Notes: generated by a model not told the origin, from the letters alone. Numbered from the stretch's first letter, positions 1 to 9,796 are shown. The stretch: 39,498 nucleotides of DNA from Bacteroides sp. CAG:443 (GCA_000432735.1 FR887838.1:1537-41034); one strand, 5' to 3'. Numbers and translations are program-made.

Positions 1-1
1 C

Positions 2-364
2 TCTCTCCTGCTGAAAGGAAAGATACAGGCAGCACTCGGCGAGGTAAATGAAGCCTACACCTGCTTCGACCAAGTGCTGGAAGTCAATCCGTTCAACGAA
101 AAGGCTTACCTGCTGAAAGGAGAAATGCTGACCGAGCAGAAAGAATTCGACAAGGCTGTAGAGCTGTATACCGAGGCCATCGAACTGATGCCCCAGAATG
201 CCGTACTCTATCAGGAACGAGGACGCATCCGCCTGTTGAAAGGAGATAAAGACGGATCGGTAGACGACATGAAGAAAGCCATCGAACTAAATCCGGAAAA
301 CGAAAAACAAATTACCGGAAATTACGACAATTTCAAACAAAACTCTGCCCCAGGAATTTATTAA
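2..364 (+). CDS. TPR-repeat protein, C-terminal part (5' end outside window)
   Basis: The reading frame is open from base 2, so the gene begins upstream of the window and only about 120 C-terminal residues are visible. The sequence shows consecutive tetratricopeptide repeats, with the typical alternation of small and aromatic residues and the phrase NPFNEKAYLLKGEMLTEQ, followed by a second repeat ending in AIELNPEN. TPR arrays mediate protein-protein contacts; the partner cannot be told from this piece. The first in-frame ATG inside the window (base 74) lies within a repeat and is not a credible start. The gene ends just before a strong hairpin shared with the convergent lipoprotein gene. Confidence 0.85.
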   Translation, partial: SLLLKGKIQAALGEVNEAYTCFDQVLEVNPFNEKAYLLKGEMLTEQKEFDKAVELYTEAIELMPQNAVLYQERGRIRLLKGDKDGSVDDMKKAIELNPENEKQITGNYDNFKQNSAPGIY

Positions 365-386
365 ATCCCAACCTGACCATCCTTAC

Positions 387-444
387 AATAAAACAATAGC
401 CCTATCATCCCCCAAATGGAGGTTGGTAGGGCTATTGTTTTATT
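387..444. terminator. Bidirectional intrinsic terminator
   Basis: A near-perfect inverted repeat: AAAACAATAGCCCTA (390-404) pairs exactly with 427-441, and pairing continues inward with a few mismatches to an AAAT loop and outward through A/T pairs. A/T-rich flanks give a U-tract on both strands. It sits between convergent genes (TPR on plus, lipoprotein on minus) and can serve both. Confidence 0.85.
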
Positions 445-464
445 AATCTTTATGTCTGTGACGG

Positions 465-1166
465 TTACTTTTCTAAAGAAAGAGACTGAGTACTCCAGTT
501 ATACACTACCGTATATACCGTATTGATAGTAACGGTTTCATTTTCCTCCGTACCCCATTCACCCTTCAAAACATTTTCTTCCGAATCTAAATTGGTAACA
601 GACAACTGATAGCTGAAAGAAGTACCGTCTGAATGAGCAAAATAAGCAGTTTCCCCATTTGCCAGCGATACGACTCTTTCTCCCGAAGTGACCGTAAAGC
701 TATACTCTTGTAACCAATCGCCCAGCACTGCCGAAAGATCCAGACTTACAGCAAAAGTAATCATAGGAACCTGAACCTTCAATCCGGTTGTTTCTCCCTT
801 CTTTACGGAAAAAGGTACTTCCTTATAATACACGGGCTCACCTTTTTCATCGTTCGTCCAGTTCTTTTCCGTACCATAGTTCGGACTGTACACTTTCAAC
901 ATATAATCGTCCGCGGTAGCCAGCTCGATCTTATCCTGCATATCTTCGGCCGATAATGTACGGAGCATCTCCTCTCCTTTCCACAATTCAACCGTCCAAG
1001 TGATGTCGTCTGCTGCCCGTGAAGCAACTTCTGTGTTTGTCTGTGACTGAATCTCTATTCCTCCAACCGACAAGAATCCTTCGCCGGAGAGTACCGTATC
1101 GTTTTCCTGCTGGCAACTAATCAGCAGGAAAACTCCTAGTAAAATATATAATATATTCTTTTTCAT
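465..1166 (-). CDS. Small DUF4493-type lipoprotein
   Basis: A 233-residue secreted lipoprotein: hydrophobic N-terminus and a lipobox ending in LLISC (Cys18), followed by QQEND, an acidic stretch like the surface-export signal of Bacteroidetes lipoproteins. The rest is a beta-rich domain with the DUF4493 layout also present in four neighbouring genes: a G-x-L-x-V strand after the lipobox, an SRA segment, a short YKEVPFSVKKG turn, and a strand rich in small hydrophobics. There is no PCMD domain. It is the last gene of the minus-strand operon, 9 bases after its upstream neighbour. DUF4493 has no established function; a surface structural or binding role is inference from location and company. 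Confidence 0.75.
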   Translation of the reverse strand: MKKNILYILLGVFLLISCQQENDTVLSGEGFLSVGGIEIQSQTNTEVASRAADDITWTVELWKGEEMLRTLSAEDMQDKIELATADDYMLKVYSPNYGTEKNWTNDEKGEPVYYKEVPFSVKKGETTGLKVQVPMITFAVSLDLSAVLGDWLQEYSFTVTSGERVVSLANGETAYFAHSDGTSFSYQLSVTNLDSEENVLKGEWGTEENETVTINTVYTVVYNWSTQSLSLEK

Positions 1167-1175
1167 TCTACTTCC

Positions 1176-3347
1176 TTATTTGTTATAAATTAAAGAAAAT
1201 GAATCCAACCAGAACTGACTACCGACCAGATAGGCATTAGAATACCAGTCCCAAATAGATGCATCTCTAAATTTATCTTCCAAATGATCTTTATCCTCCT
1301 TTATACCAGACTTAAAAATAATTCGTACATGAGTTATCGGAAGATATTTACATTCATCATTATACTCCACATCAATAGTGCTTGTTGTATAACTACCAAC
1401 CGTTTCTCCTGAAGTTAACTCAGCATGACCAATCAAAGTTTCAATTCCATCTGATATATTTACCAAAGCTATTTCCACAAAATATTCATCACCATTATAG
1501 GGAGCAGCCTTATAAGTAAAGCTCAAAGATGTAGGTCGTATTGAAGCAGACTTTGCATAAATAGTATCATTAGAAGCCTCATAATCACCCACGCAAACTA
1601 AGCCTGCAGATACATGATTAATAACACTGCCAGACTTATTTCCAAAATCACAGGTATTTCCAGCCCCCCATCCTATAGTCATAAGATGTGCGACAGTACT
1701 TCCATTTTCAGTTATGGGTAATGTACTTGATTTAGAGACATAAAATGCATTTGCACCATCTGAATGACAGGTCAATGTATTTCGAGTTCCAATCCATCCA
1801 CCATTAAAAATATATAAAGGATTATCTTTTTTAGGATAAGTTGTACTATACCCCTCATCCAAAGTTGAATTTGGAATAGATAATGCCTCATAAGTTTTTA
1901 CCGCCACAGTCTCACCATAAATCACGCCACGATAAACTCCACGAATATAATAAGTATTTCCAGGCAACAAATCTGCCTTTCGTAAATCTTCTCCCAAATC
2001 AGTCCATCCCGTTTCACCATCCGTACTGAATTGATATTTCATTTTCTGACCTAACAATTCATAATTTCCAGCCTTTACATCTTCAGCAGACAAAGGACTT
2101 ACCGTAAACTCTTTCGTCCAAATATTTCCCGGATAAGCACTGACACTAAACTCCGGCTTATTACAAGTAAGCGTATACACCCGGTTAGCCGATGCATCCT
2201 CGCTTGCCCAACGATTATTAGCCTCAACATCCACTTCTACCGTCGATGCAACAGTAGTACCTTTATCCGTCATCAGTTGAGGGACCAACGAGGTAAAGTC
2301 GAGAGCAGCTTCCGTTGCTCCGATTTCCGGCAATGTAATACCCAATGCTGTTTCAACGGCTGACTTGTCTTCCGCATTCGACAACAAATATTCCTTGCCC
2401 TGTTCCAGTCCCGCAAACTTAGCATCTGCTGAATTAAACTTCAGTTTCAAATCCTGCAAACCAGACGAAAGTTTCAGACGAATAACAGCCGATTTCTTTT
2501 CTGTTTCGGCGAACGACAGTTCATTGTTCACAAAATCGTCCGACTCCAACTTCGGCTTTGGCAAATATTCCACAGGAATCGTTTCTGAAATAGAAACCGT
2601 TTCTGTTTCCAGCTTCTCAATGGAAATACCTACACCTGAAGTAATATTAGATTCATCCAGTCCCAATGTTACTTTTACATGAGTCTTTACCGGAATATTC
2701 GAAAACTGTTCCTGATCAGGTACATCGTAAGTCACTTCTTTTCCGGTTCCCGACAAAAGTCCATGGAAAACAAGCTTCACGGACGAGCCGGCACGGAAAT
2801 AAGCACTTTTCCCTGAATCAGCATCCAAATCAACAGATTCACTGCCAACCGAAACCGTTACGTAATAAGATTCATACAGTTTATCCAGACTGGTCTTGTT
2901 ATAAATGACAGACAACAACGAATTGGCCACAAAACACGGAATGGAAGCCGAAGTCATCTGTCCCTTTATCACTTCCTGTCCTTCCAAGGTTCCTGCATAA
3001 TAAGGCGCATCCAGCGCAAGCACCGGATTGTCACCATACGTAGCAGTCAAATCGTACGTACCTTCCTCCAGCAAGATAAATTCCTTACAACTGCCTTTAT
3101 AAGCTGACTTATCCGTACCACTATATACGACTTTCAACTGAAACATCTCCGTTACCGGATCTTCCAGTTCAGAAGGAGCTGTACGCGAATAAGCATGGTG
3201 TTCCTCATCTGTCAATGTAATAAGTAATCCCGTTTTGCCAGACAAAGCAGTTTCTTCATCCGACTGACATCCTCCCAGTACCATACATAGTACCAGCAAA
3301 CACAAGCAGCCCATCCATTTCATATATTCAATAACCGATTTATTCAT
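1176..3347 (-). CDS. Large multi-domain lipoprotein: DUF4493-type N-terminus, divergent PCMD-like C-terminus
   Basis: The 723-residue product has a lipobox ending in VLGGC (Cys27) followed by QSDEE, an acidic tail fitting surface export. Residues about 35-250 resemble the DUF4493 domain (dapYYaGtl.g turn, then a CFVANSLLSV strand). About 260-400 is an Ig/Fn3-like region related to the C-terminal part of the 449-residue protein at 7414-8763. About 400-490 is another Fn3-like module, and 490-723 is a jelly-roll-like end that aligns loosely with PCMD: GAGNTCDFGN replaces the AAGNLFIG motif of the neighbours, and a WLDSFSLIY end replaces LWVDDFELSY. The start codon overlaps the upstream gene's stop by 8 bases, implying translational coupling. 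Start at Met9 is possible and would give a shorter signal peptide. Confidence 0.75.
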   Translation of the reverse strand: MNKSVIEYMKWMGCLCLLVLCMVLGGCQSDEETALSGKTGLLITLTDEEHHAYSRTAPSELEDPVTEMFQLKVVYSGTDKSAYKGSCKEFILLEEGTYDLTATYGDNPVLALDAPYYAGTLEGQEVIKGQMTSASIPCFVANSLLSVIYNKTSLDKLYESYYVTVSVGSESVDLDADSGKSAYFRAGSSVKLVFHGLLSGTGKEVTYDVPDQEQFSNIPVKTHVKVTLGLDESNITSGVGISIEKLETETVSISETIPVEYLPKPKLESDDFVNNELSFAETEKKSAVIRLKLSSGLQDLKLKFNSADAKFAGLEQGKEYLLSNAEDKSAVETALGITLPEIGATEAALDFTSLVPQLMTDKGTTVASTVEVDVEANNRWASEDASANRVYTLTCNKPEFSVSAYPGNIWTKEFTVSPLSAEDVKAGNYELLGQKMKYQFSTDGETGWTDLGEDLRKADLLPGNTYYIRGVYRGVIYGETVAVKTYEALSIPNSTLDEGYSTTYPKKDNPLYIFNGGWIGTRNTLTCHSDGANAFYVSKSSTLPITENGSTVAHLMTIGWGAGNTCDFGNKSGSVINHVSAGLVCVGDYEASNDTIYAKSASIRPTSLSFTYKAAPYNGDEYFVEIALVNISDGIETLIGHAELTSGETVGSYTTSTIDVEYNDECKYLPITHVRIIFKSGIKEDKDHLEDKFRDASIWDWYSNAYLVGSQFWLDSFSLIYNK

Positions 3348-4959
3348 AACCTAATTCAAATTCATCTACCCATAAAGTACTACCATCACCTACCTGACCG
3401 ATGACTTTTTTACCAGCAGCATCAAATTCACCACCATAGCGACTGGAAGTTGCCACGATAGCGATCTTTGCAGGCTTCGATTGTGTATCACTATATTCAA
3501 TATCAAACTCAAATTTCGTATAAGCAGTTACCGTTTCCGAACCAACAAACTCACCATAAGCAATTTCCTGACCGGATGCATTCCATAACTTTAAATAGAT
3601 ATGACATTGATCTGTTTTCAGATTTCCAGGAACAGTACCATCATTACTAATAGGCATCGGTTTATACTTATAATACCCACTCAACTTAGTAGGACGAGCC
3701 CCTGAATAAGGACGTCCAAACGACGGGCTGTCTACAGGCTTTCCTATATTCGTTTTATAGGTTCCGATAAATAAGTTACCAGCAGCTGCTCCTACCAACA
3801 CAATATCACCATACGTATACATCTTGGCAGCTTTTCCTTTATAAGCATCACTACCTGTAACCGGTACCGTACTCGACTCCTTATAAATAGTAACCCCTTC
3901 ATTTCCGGTAGCCCAATAAGCCTGAGGATCATCATAATTATCGGCAACAGGATTCGGATACCAAGTTTTTCCACTCTGTGTCCACGTATCGAAATTCATA
4001 TTGGGAAGAGTCACAATCGTTTCCGTCTGGAAAGAATATGCCTCGCCTTCACTACCTCCTGCAAGTGCACGTACTTCGTAATCTGTACCACTTTGTAATC
4101 CGGTAAGTTCAGCAGAATAAGAAGTATTTCCTGTTTTGGTAATAGCAGAAGCATCAAGCTCAGTCCATTCCTCATTACCCTTTACACGATATTCCACCGA
4201 AACATTCGTACCCGCACGGAAACTCCCGCTGACATAGGCTTTGGTAGCCCATGCATTTACCTTTTCTACAGAAGCCGCCACCGATGATTTCTGCACATCG
4301 ACTGTCCAGTCGCATATATATCTGCCGTTTCGATAAGCCTTAAATACTCGCGGACGAGTAAAGTCCGTCACTGTTTCTGCTGGCGGATCAAGCACAGTCT
4401 TGGAACCTTCCAGATTCAATTTTTTAATCTTGATATTCCGGTAATCAGCATCCTCTGTTACATAAATAATAGCAATATGATTATGCACATCCAGCAAAGG
4501 TGCCGTTCCTGACTGATCTTCCACTTCAATAGTACGCTCTATTTCCTGAGTAACAACAACTTTCCACCAATAATTTTGGTATGTTTTCAGCAAGAAACTT
4601 ACCGGATTGGTAAAATCGACAGCCGTATTGGCATTGGCAGGAAGTTCGTCCAACGAATTAAAGCTGAAATTTGGAAAACCATTCGGCTTAATACAAGCAG
4701 CCGTATCCGGATAAATTAAAGCCTCTGTATTAGCAACCAGCTTGGTAATCGGCAAACTATCAATAAAAGCGTCTTCGCCTATGGTAAGCTCGATAGTGCG
4801 AGCCTGATTATTGAACACGGCTTCTCCCTGCATTCCGTCCACCTGAATTTCCTGAATAACACCTTCAATATAAGGATAAGGAATGTCATTCTCAATACAC
4901 GAAGACATGTTCAGTAACAAGAGTGATATAAAGCTAAACTTCAAAGCTTTTATAATCAT
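3340..4959 (-). CDS. PCMD-domain surface lipoprotein
   Basis: The 539-residue lipoprotein has a lipobox ending in NMSSC (Cys21). Residues about 30-220 hold two Ig-like modules, each ending in a tryptophan motif (YWWKVVV, CDWTVDV). About 230-320 is an Fn3-like module. About 320-539 is a PCMD domain (PF13201, putative carbohydrate metabolism domain, a beta-sandwich), recognised by NMNFDTW, GKAAKM, AAGNLFIG (Gly394), the GARPTKLSGYYKYKP strand and the closing GSTLWVDEFELGY. The PCMD part is very close to that of the 554-residue protein at 5708-7372, so the two arose by duplication. The family name suggests glycan binding, but no catalytic residues are evident. It lies 11 bases after the barrel gene. 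Confidence 0.85.
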   Translation of the reverse strand: MIIKALKFSFISLLLLNMSSCIENDIPYPYIEGVIQEIQVDGMQGEAVFNNQARTIELTIGEDAFIDSLPITKLVANTEALIYPDTAACIKPNGFPNFSFNSLDELPANANTAVDFTNPVSFLLKTYQNYWWKVVVTQEIERTIEVEDQSGTAPLLDVHNHIAIIYVTEDADYRNIKIKKLNLEGSKTVLDPPAETVTDFTRPRVFKAYRNGRYICDWTVDVQKSSVAASVEKVNAWATKAYVSGSFRAGTNVSVEYRVKGNEEWTELDASAITKTGNTSYSAELTGLQSGTDYEVRALAGGSEGEAYSFQTETIVTLPNMNFDTWTQSGKTWYPNPVADNYDDPQAYWATGNEGVTIYKESSTVPVTGSDAYKGKAAKMYTYGDIVLVGAAAGNLFIGTYKTNIGKPVDSPSFGRPYSGARPTKLSGYYKYKPMPISNDGTVPGNLKTDQCHIYLKLWNASGQEIAYGEFVGSETVTAYTKFEFDIEYSDTQSKPAKIAIVATSSRYGGEFDAAGKKVIGQVGDGSTLWVDEFELGYE

Positions 4960-4970
4960 AATTTGTCAAT

Positions 4971-5699
4971 TTAAAAATAAGTACAAATACCTATATTAAT
5001 AGAAAATATATTAATCTTAAAATCCGCCGAACTCTGACGATATGAGCCATGTTCTACCTGATTGGTAGTCTGCTCAATCCACTTGAAGTCCAGACCAACG
5101 ACATTAATCGACACCTCGACTGCCATATTGTTCGTAACGAAAGCTGTCAAACCCGGCGCCGCACCAATCTGCAAACGATGAGAAGTTTGATAAGTACCCG
5201 TTGCTTTCTCATCCGACCCAGACAAAGTTTTTCCCTGACCATATCCATACGTCAGACGAAGCTCATTGAAAAAGCCAAAAACTTTACTGTTTCCAAGTCC
5301 CATATAAGTACGCAAAAATCCGGCAGCAGTATATTCATGCTCCAGATACTTATAATCGCTGATATCGAATGTCAGGTCATCACCCAAATCAAGATTAATG
5401 TTACCAACATCTGCATAGGTACGGTTATAGTTCAGACGTACCCCGGCAGCAATGTTATCCCGGAAAAAATATCCCGCATACGGACTTACCTTAAATGTAT
5501 AGCCTTCGCCATTTACATCGTCCAGTATCAGAAACTTATAATTGTCGCCCGACAATTCGGTATACGAGAAAGTAACACCTCCCATCCACGAACCTTTCGG
5601 TACAAACAAGGAGGGCTTTATATTACGATCATAACCTTTTCGTGCGTAAACCGAAGTTACGCACAAAAAGGTTAATAATAGAATGAAATATTTCTTCAT
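4971..5699 (-). CDS. Outer-membrane beta-barrel protein
   Basis: About 242 residues with a type I signal peptide ending near VYARKG, then alternating amphipathic strands ending in the phenylalanine-terminal NIGICTYF typical of outer-membrane barrels inserted by BamA. The composition (Gly, Tyr, Asp; GGVTFSYTEL, AAGVRLNYNRTYADVG) fits an eight-strand porin-like or OMP_b-brl barrel. I use the ATG at 5699. The upstream in-frame TTG at 5711 would overlap the previous stop and prefix four residues before the classical MKK start. It sits inside the lipoprotein operon between two PCMD genes, so it may anchor or export them; that is inference. Confidence 0.75.
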   Translation of the reverse strand: MKKYFILLLTFLCVTSVYARKGYDRNIKPSLFVPKGSWMGGVTFSYTELSGDNYKFLILDDVNGEGYTFKVSPYAGYFFRDNIAAGVRLNYNRTYADVGNINLDLGDDLTFDISDYKYLEHEYTAAGFLRTYMGLGNSKVFGFFNELRLTYGYGQGKTLSGSDEKATGTYQTSHRLQIGAAPGLTAFVTNNMAVEVSINVVGLDFKWIEQTTNQVEHGSYRQSSADFKINIFSINIGICTYF

Positions 5700-5707
5700 G
5701 TAAAATA

Positions 5708-7372
5708 TCAATAGTATGACAATTCAAAATCATCTACCCAAAGGGTACTGCCAGCTCCTACCTGACCTACTACCTTACTACCTTCGAAGTCACCACCGTA
5801 ACGACTAGAAGTAGCAACAATTGTCAGTTTGGCAGGACGTTTCTGAGTATTACTATAATTAATGGTTATTTCAAACGGAGTGTATGTATCAACAGATTCA
5901 GAACCAACAAATTCACCGAAACCAATTTCCTCACCGTTCGCATCCCACAAACGAATGTAAATGTTACATTCATCAGTTGTAAGTGTACCCGGTTTAGAAC
6001 CATAGTTGATTGCACAAGAGGTATATTTGTAATATCCTGAAAGTTTTACAGGACGAGCCCCTGCGTAATCACGACCAAAGCTCACACTGGCAGACGGATT
6101 GAACATATTGGTCTTGTAAGTTCCGATAAACAAGTTACCGGCAGCAGCACCAACCATCATCACACCATCAATCGTAGTCATTTTGGCAGCTTTTCCGTTA
6201 CGAGCTTCACTTCCTTCTACCGGAACCGTTGTAGCATCCTTAATAAGAGTTACTCCAGAGTTACCTGTAGCCCAATAACTATCGGAAGCATCGGCATTGG
6301 CATACCAGTTCTTTCCGTTTTGAGTCCATGTATCAAAGTTCAGATTCGGAATTTCCACATACGATTCTGTAGTAAACGTACAAGTTTCGCCTGTCTTATC
6401 TCCACATACAATATAATATTCGTATGCTGTACCAAAATCCAGCGGAGCAACCTTTGCAGAATAATTCTTCGTTCCTTCTTCCTGAACAGCTTCTACTGTA
6501 ATCCATTCAGATTCGGTTGTTTTCTTATAACGGAACTGTACCGGAGAAGTTACTTCTGCTAAGTTACAAGAACCCGACAGATAAGCGAATCGTCCCCAAA
6601 CTTTTGAAACGTCGTTACGAATATCATCAGTAACCATATCCGTGCTTTCCTGCTTGGTCGGAACCATTACAGTTACATCGTACTGATGAATGGTCTGATC
6701 TACAGAAATATCGAATCCGGCATTACCTTCCGTGATATCCAGATTCACCTTATAATGATAGGCAGCTTCGGCTTTCGAAGTGATTTCCTGAGAGAAAGAT
6801 TTTCCGTTGCCAAAATCAACTTTTACAGTCAGTGCCTGACCAGCCTTTACATAAGCGGCACGTGTTTCATCCTCACCAAAAGGAATGCTCAGTGCATCGG
6901 CACCTTCTACATAACAAGTACAACCACCAAAAGTAGACTTGAAGCTTTCTGAACGGTTTACCGAAACCATTGTCTGTGCCAGCTTACAAGTAATGCTTAC
7001 AGTTTTTGCCTTGTTTGCTTCAATAGCCACACTACTTTGTCCTTCGTAATAAGGTTGTGCATCAAATCCCTGAGTTTCTATAGTTTTGTCTGCCGAATAT
7101 GCCTTTACGGTATAAGTAGCAACAGGCAATATAACATCGTCAAGGTTTTTCCAATCATCGGCATGCTGCACCACCGCATTCGATGCATTCAATATATCTA
7201 CAGCTATTGTTTCCGATGCAGTAATATCAGCACGAGTAATCACACTCTTGTTGACATCGACGGAAGACAACTGAAGATAGCCATATCCTTTGGCTTCATC
7301 TATTTCTGACTGACAGGAAGATGCTAATCCTGCCAAAAGAAATAAACTGGTAACTAATATATTTGTTTTCAT
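5708..7372 (-). CDS. DUF4493-PCMD fusion lipoprotein
   Basis: The 554-residue lipoprotein has a lipobox ending in LASSC (Cys20) followed by QSEIDE. Residues about 28-235 form a DUF4493-type domain (YLQLSSVDV strand, ITRAD segment, YYEGQSSVAI turn, CKLAQTMVSVNRSESF strand). An Fn3-like module lies at about 250-335, and a PCMD domain at about 340-554 carries NLNFDTW, GKAAKM, AAGNLFIG (Gly412), GARPVKLSGYYKYTS, IVATSSRYGG and GSTLWVDDFELSYY. It is the clearest example in the window of the two domains joined in one chain, linking the DUF4493-only genes to the PCMD-only genes. The downstream barrel's ATG lies 8 bases past its stop. Confidence 0.85.
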   Translation of the reverse strand: MKTNILVTSLFLLAGLASSCQSEIDEAKGYGYLQLSSVDVNKSVITRADITASETIAVDILNASNAVVQHADDWKNLDDVILPVATYTVKAYSADKTIETQGFDAQPYYEGQSSVAIEANKAKTVSITCKLAQTMVSVNRSESFKSTFGGCTCYVEGADALSIPFGEDETRAAYVKAGQALTVKVDFGNGKSFSQEITSKAEAAYHYKVNLDITEGNAGFDISVDQTIHQYDVTVMVPTKQESTDMVTDDIRNDVSKVWGRFAYLSGSCNLAEVTSPVQFRYKKTTESEWITVEAVQEEGTKNYSAKVAPLDFGTAYEYYIVCGDKTGETCTFTTESYVEIPNLNFDTWTQNGKNWYANADASDSYWATGNSGVTLIKDATTVPVEGSEARNGKAAKMTTIDGVMMVGAAAGNLFIGTYKTNMFNPSASVSFGRDYAGARPVKLSGYYKYTSCAINYGSKPGTLTTDECNIYIRLWDANGEEIGFGEFVGSESVDTYTPFEITINYSNTQKRPAKLTIVATSSRYGGDFEGSKVVGQVGAGSTLWVDDFELSYY

Positions 7373-7413
7373 TTATCTCTATTTTTAATTCTCTATCCTT
7401 ACAAGCAGGATTA

Positions 7414-8763
7414 TTATTCGGTTACATTCACAGTTAAAGCTCCTTCCTTAGTTTCATTACCATCGGAAATAGTCAAATTAAACACGTGAGAGCCAGTAAG
7501 ATTACTTTGAGGTAACATTCCAACTAATGAAGTTACCTCAAATGTATAAGATGTCAATGTTCCGGCATGCAACTGAGCATAAACTTCTTCAGATATTAAT
7601 CCTAAGTTAAGTAAATTATCCTTAGTATCATCTCTGCCTTCCAAATTACACAAATCAAAAGGTTCCGCCAAGTTCAAACCAGCCAATAAAACAGGAAACA
7701 TTTCATTATCACTTTCAATTGAAACGACCAATGATTTTATTCCATTTTCTGAAGCCATATCGACTTTAATTGTAGGAACAGTTCCTGTAGTAGTTAGATT
7801 ATATGTTTCCGGAATACCCGTAACAGATAAAGTACCGGTAGTTGGCTCATCACCGCCTTCACCACCTTCTCCCGGAGTTTCCGGACCTTCATAAATAATA
7901 TTGCCTACAGGAATTTCGATTGTTTCACCAACTTCGGTAAATGTCAGATCGACTGTAATGCCGATAGAAATATAAGAATCAGTAGAACCTTCTTCTGTCA
8001 ACTGGATATTGAAAGAATCTCCTCCTTCCAAATCAGATACACCACCTTCAGCATCAGCCGGTTTCTGGATTGTAGCCTTCAGTTCAACAAAATTTCCTTC
8101 TTCTGAAGTTGCCTTGATAGAAGCATTCAAAGTACTCTGATGTTCCGGAGTCTGGAAATAATACTTTTTACCAATAGAAGTCTTATCGAACGTCTGACTG
8201 GCACCGTCTCCATTGTCGATAATCACAGCGTAATCGTCTTTAAAGGCTTCTTCAAACGAGCTGGTCAATGACAATGAAACTTCCACACAAGCCAGCTTAC
8301 AAGGCAGATCAACACTTGTTGCAACTCCTTTTTTTACAGAAAATGTCTGCTCACCCTTGAAATAAGGACGTTCGGATACAGTTACATTTTCTCCTTCATA
8401 ATTGTAAGCCGTTACAGAATAGTCACCTTCGCTCAACGGGAGAACAACTTTTCCGCTTTCATTCTTCAGTTCGCTGACCTTACCCTTAGCAACTTCTTCC
8501 TGAGTTTCCGTATTTGTTACAACCAAAGTATAATTGTCAACATTGATATCTTCTTCATCAAAATTTCCGGTAGTAGTTCCGCCATCAACAGTTGTACTAG
8601 CACGGCTTACAGTAACACCGTTATAAACGGATGACAATCCAAGCTCCAGTGTGCCTGCATTCTCGCCAGCTTCTCCCTTACCCAAAAGTTCATCACGCAT
8701 TTCGCAAGATGAAAGACTTATTATAAGGCCTAAAAGCCATATTAAACTCTTATATTTTTTCAT
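7414..8763 (-). CDS. DUF4493-type lipoprotein with C-terminal Ig-like domain
   Basis: The 449-residue lipoprotein has a lipobox ending in SLSSC (Cys20) followed by EMRDE. Residues about 38-290 carry the DUF4493 pattern: GTLELGLSSV, an SRASTTVDGG segment, EGDYSVTAYNYEG, YFKGEQTFSVKKG and CKLACVEVSLSLTSSF. A Gly/Glu-rich linker (about 295-310) joins a C-terminal Ig-like module ending in HVFNLTISDGNETKEG, a domain also found inside the 723-residue protein. Being the second gene of the minus-strand operon, 17 bases after the first, it is presumably secreted to the same surface. Function unknown; family assignment is by pattern, not by search. Confidence 0.75.
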   Translation of the reverse strand: MKKYKSLIWLLGLIISLSSCEMRDELLGKGEAGENAGTLELGLSSVYNGVTVSRASTTVDGGTTTGNFDEEDINVDNYTLVVTNTETQEEVAKGKVSELKNESGKVVLPLSEGDYSVTAYNYEGENVTVSERPYFKGEQTFSVKKGVATSVDLPCKLACVEVSLSLTSSFEEAFKDDYAVIIDNGDGASQTFDKTSIGKKYYFQTPEHQSTLNASIKATSEEGNFVELKATIQKPADAEGGVSDLEGGDSFNIQLTEEGSTDSYISIGITVDLTFTEVGETIEIPVGNIIYEGPETPGEGGEGGDEPTTGTLSVTGIPETYNLTTTGTVPTIKVDMASENGIKSLVVSIESDNEMFPVLLAGLNLAEPFDLCNLEGRDDTKDNLLNLGLISEEVYAQLHAGTLTSYTFEVTSLVGMLPQSNLTGSHVFNLTISDGNETKEGALTVNVTE

Positions 8764-8780
8764 TTTACTCGTATTTTATT

Positions 8781-9578
8781 TTAACTTGGAATGTAATCGC
8801 CTGGGATATCAACTGTAACATCTTCTTCTGTTACACCATCATCTACAATAATATCCAATCCTAACTTACCCCCCTGAATTTCTGTTTCATCAGGTTTGAT
8901 AGTCAGGGTATAAGAATAACAAGGTTTCAGATCGACCACCTTTGAAGTTTCGAAGCCATCCACAGATACCGGATCGCCGTTCTTGTCAGTCAACGCGAAA
9001 GTTAAAGTAGCCTGTACCCCCTTATCGCCGGTTTTCAAATAAAGCTCCTGACCTGCATCCGCTTTATCCATTTCCCAAGCCTCATCCATATAGCTTGTCA
9101 TGATAGAAACTGTACAATTCTGGAAATAATCCTCAAACTTTCCATCGTACACAACTATCATTCTTGCATTAGCAGGTTTACATACGATAGATATAGTTTT
9201 CTTATCGCCCTGAGATACAGTAAACGTTTCACTACCTTTTACATACAATTTATCGTAGCCCGCAGCTACATCCTCTCCATAGTAAGCAGTCAGTGTGTAA
9301 GGAACTCCAAAATCCACACTTTGCTCCAGTTCCAAATCCTCATAAAGTCTATCCGTGTAAACAGGCTCTTCCCCTTTATACAAGGACACCTTATAATTGT
9401 TCACGTTCTGATAAGCGCTCTTATCTACTGAACGGCTGTAAGACAGGTCTGTCGACAAATCGACCATGATACTGCCTTGTTCTGAAACACTCTCTTTTCC
9501 TTCCTCATTCGAACAACTGCCTAAGGAAGCCAGTAATACCACTGAAGAAAGAATCTTTAAATAGTTTTTCATTTTCAT
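8781..9578 (-). CDS. DUF4493 lipoprotein, first gene of the operon
   Basis: The 265-residue lipoprotein has a lipobox ending in SLGSC (Cys22), then SNEEGKE, a good acidic surface-export signal. A single DUF4493-type domain fills the rest: GSIMVDLSTDLSYSRSV, NYKVSLYKGEEPV, YTLTAYYGED, GSETFTVSQGDKKTISIVC and KPANARMIVVYDGKFEDYF. Met3 is an alternative start giving a conventional MKNYLK beginning. It is the most upstream gene of the seven-gene minus-strand run and faces the divergent PCMD gene across 257 bases. The domain arrangement (sugar-free beta-sandwich, lipid anchor, compact size) recalls minor fimbrial or anchor subunits, but I see no direct homology to FimB or Mfa2. Confidence 0.75.
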   Translation of the reverse strand: MKMKNYLKILSSVVLLASLGSCSNEEGKESVSEQGSIMVDLSTDLSYSRSVDKSAYQNVNNYKVSLYKGEEPVYTDRLYEDLELEQSVDFGVPYTLTAYYGEDVAAGYDKLYVKGSETFTVSQGDKKTISIVCKPANARMIVVYDGKFEDYFQNCTVSIMTSYMDEAWEMDKADAGQELYLKTGDKGVQATLTFALTDKNGDPVSVDGFETSKVVDLKPCYSYTLTIKPDETEIQGGKLGLDIIVDDGVTEEDVTVDIPGDYIPS

Positions 9579-9796
9579 TCAAATAATTATTAATTTTTCA
9601 ACGTGCAAAGTAACTGAGATTTCACAAATCTGGAAAGGTCTTTTTTTTTTATTTTTGTTCTATTTTTTACTTATTCCGATAAATTCATATTCTAAACCAA
9701 TGAAAAACCTACTACTTACGTTTTTACACATAGTCTATTCTTCAAAAAAAATAAATATTTTAAAATAGGTTTCTATGTTCAAGATACTTTTTTCTC

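Noticed and set aside
5700..5711. TTG start for the barrel gene at 5711
   Set aside because: It would overlap the preceding stop and add four residues ahead of a normal MKK signal peptide; the ATG at 5699 fits better.
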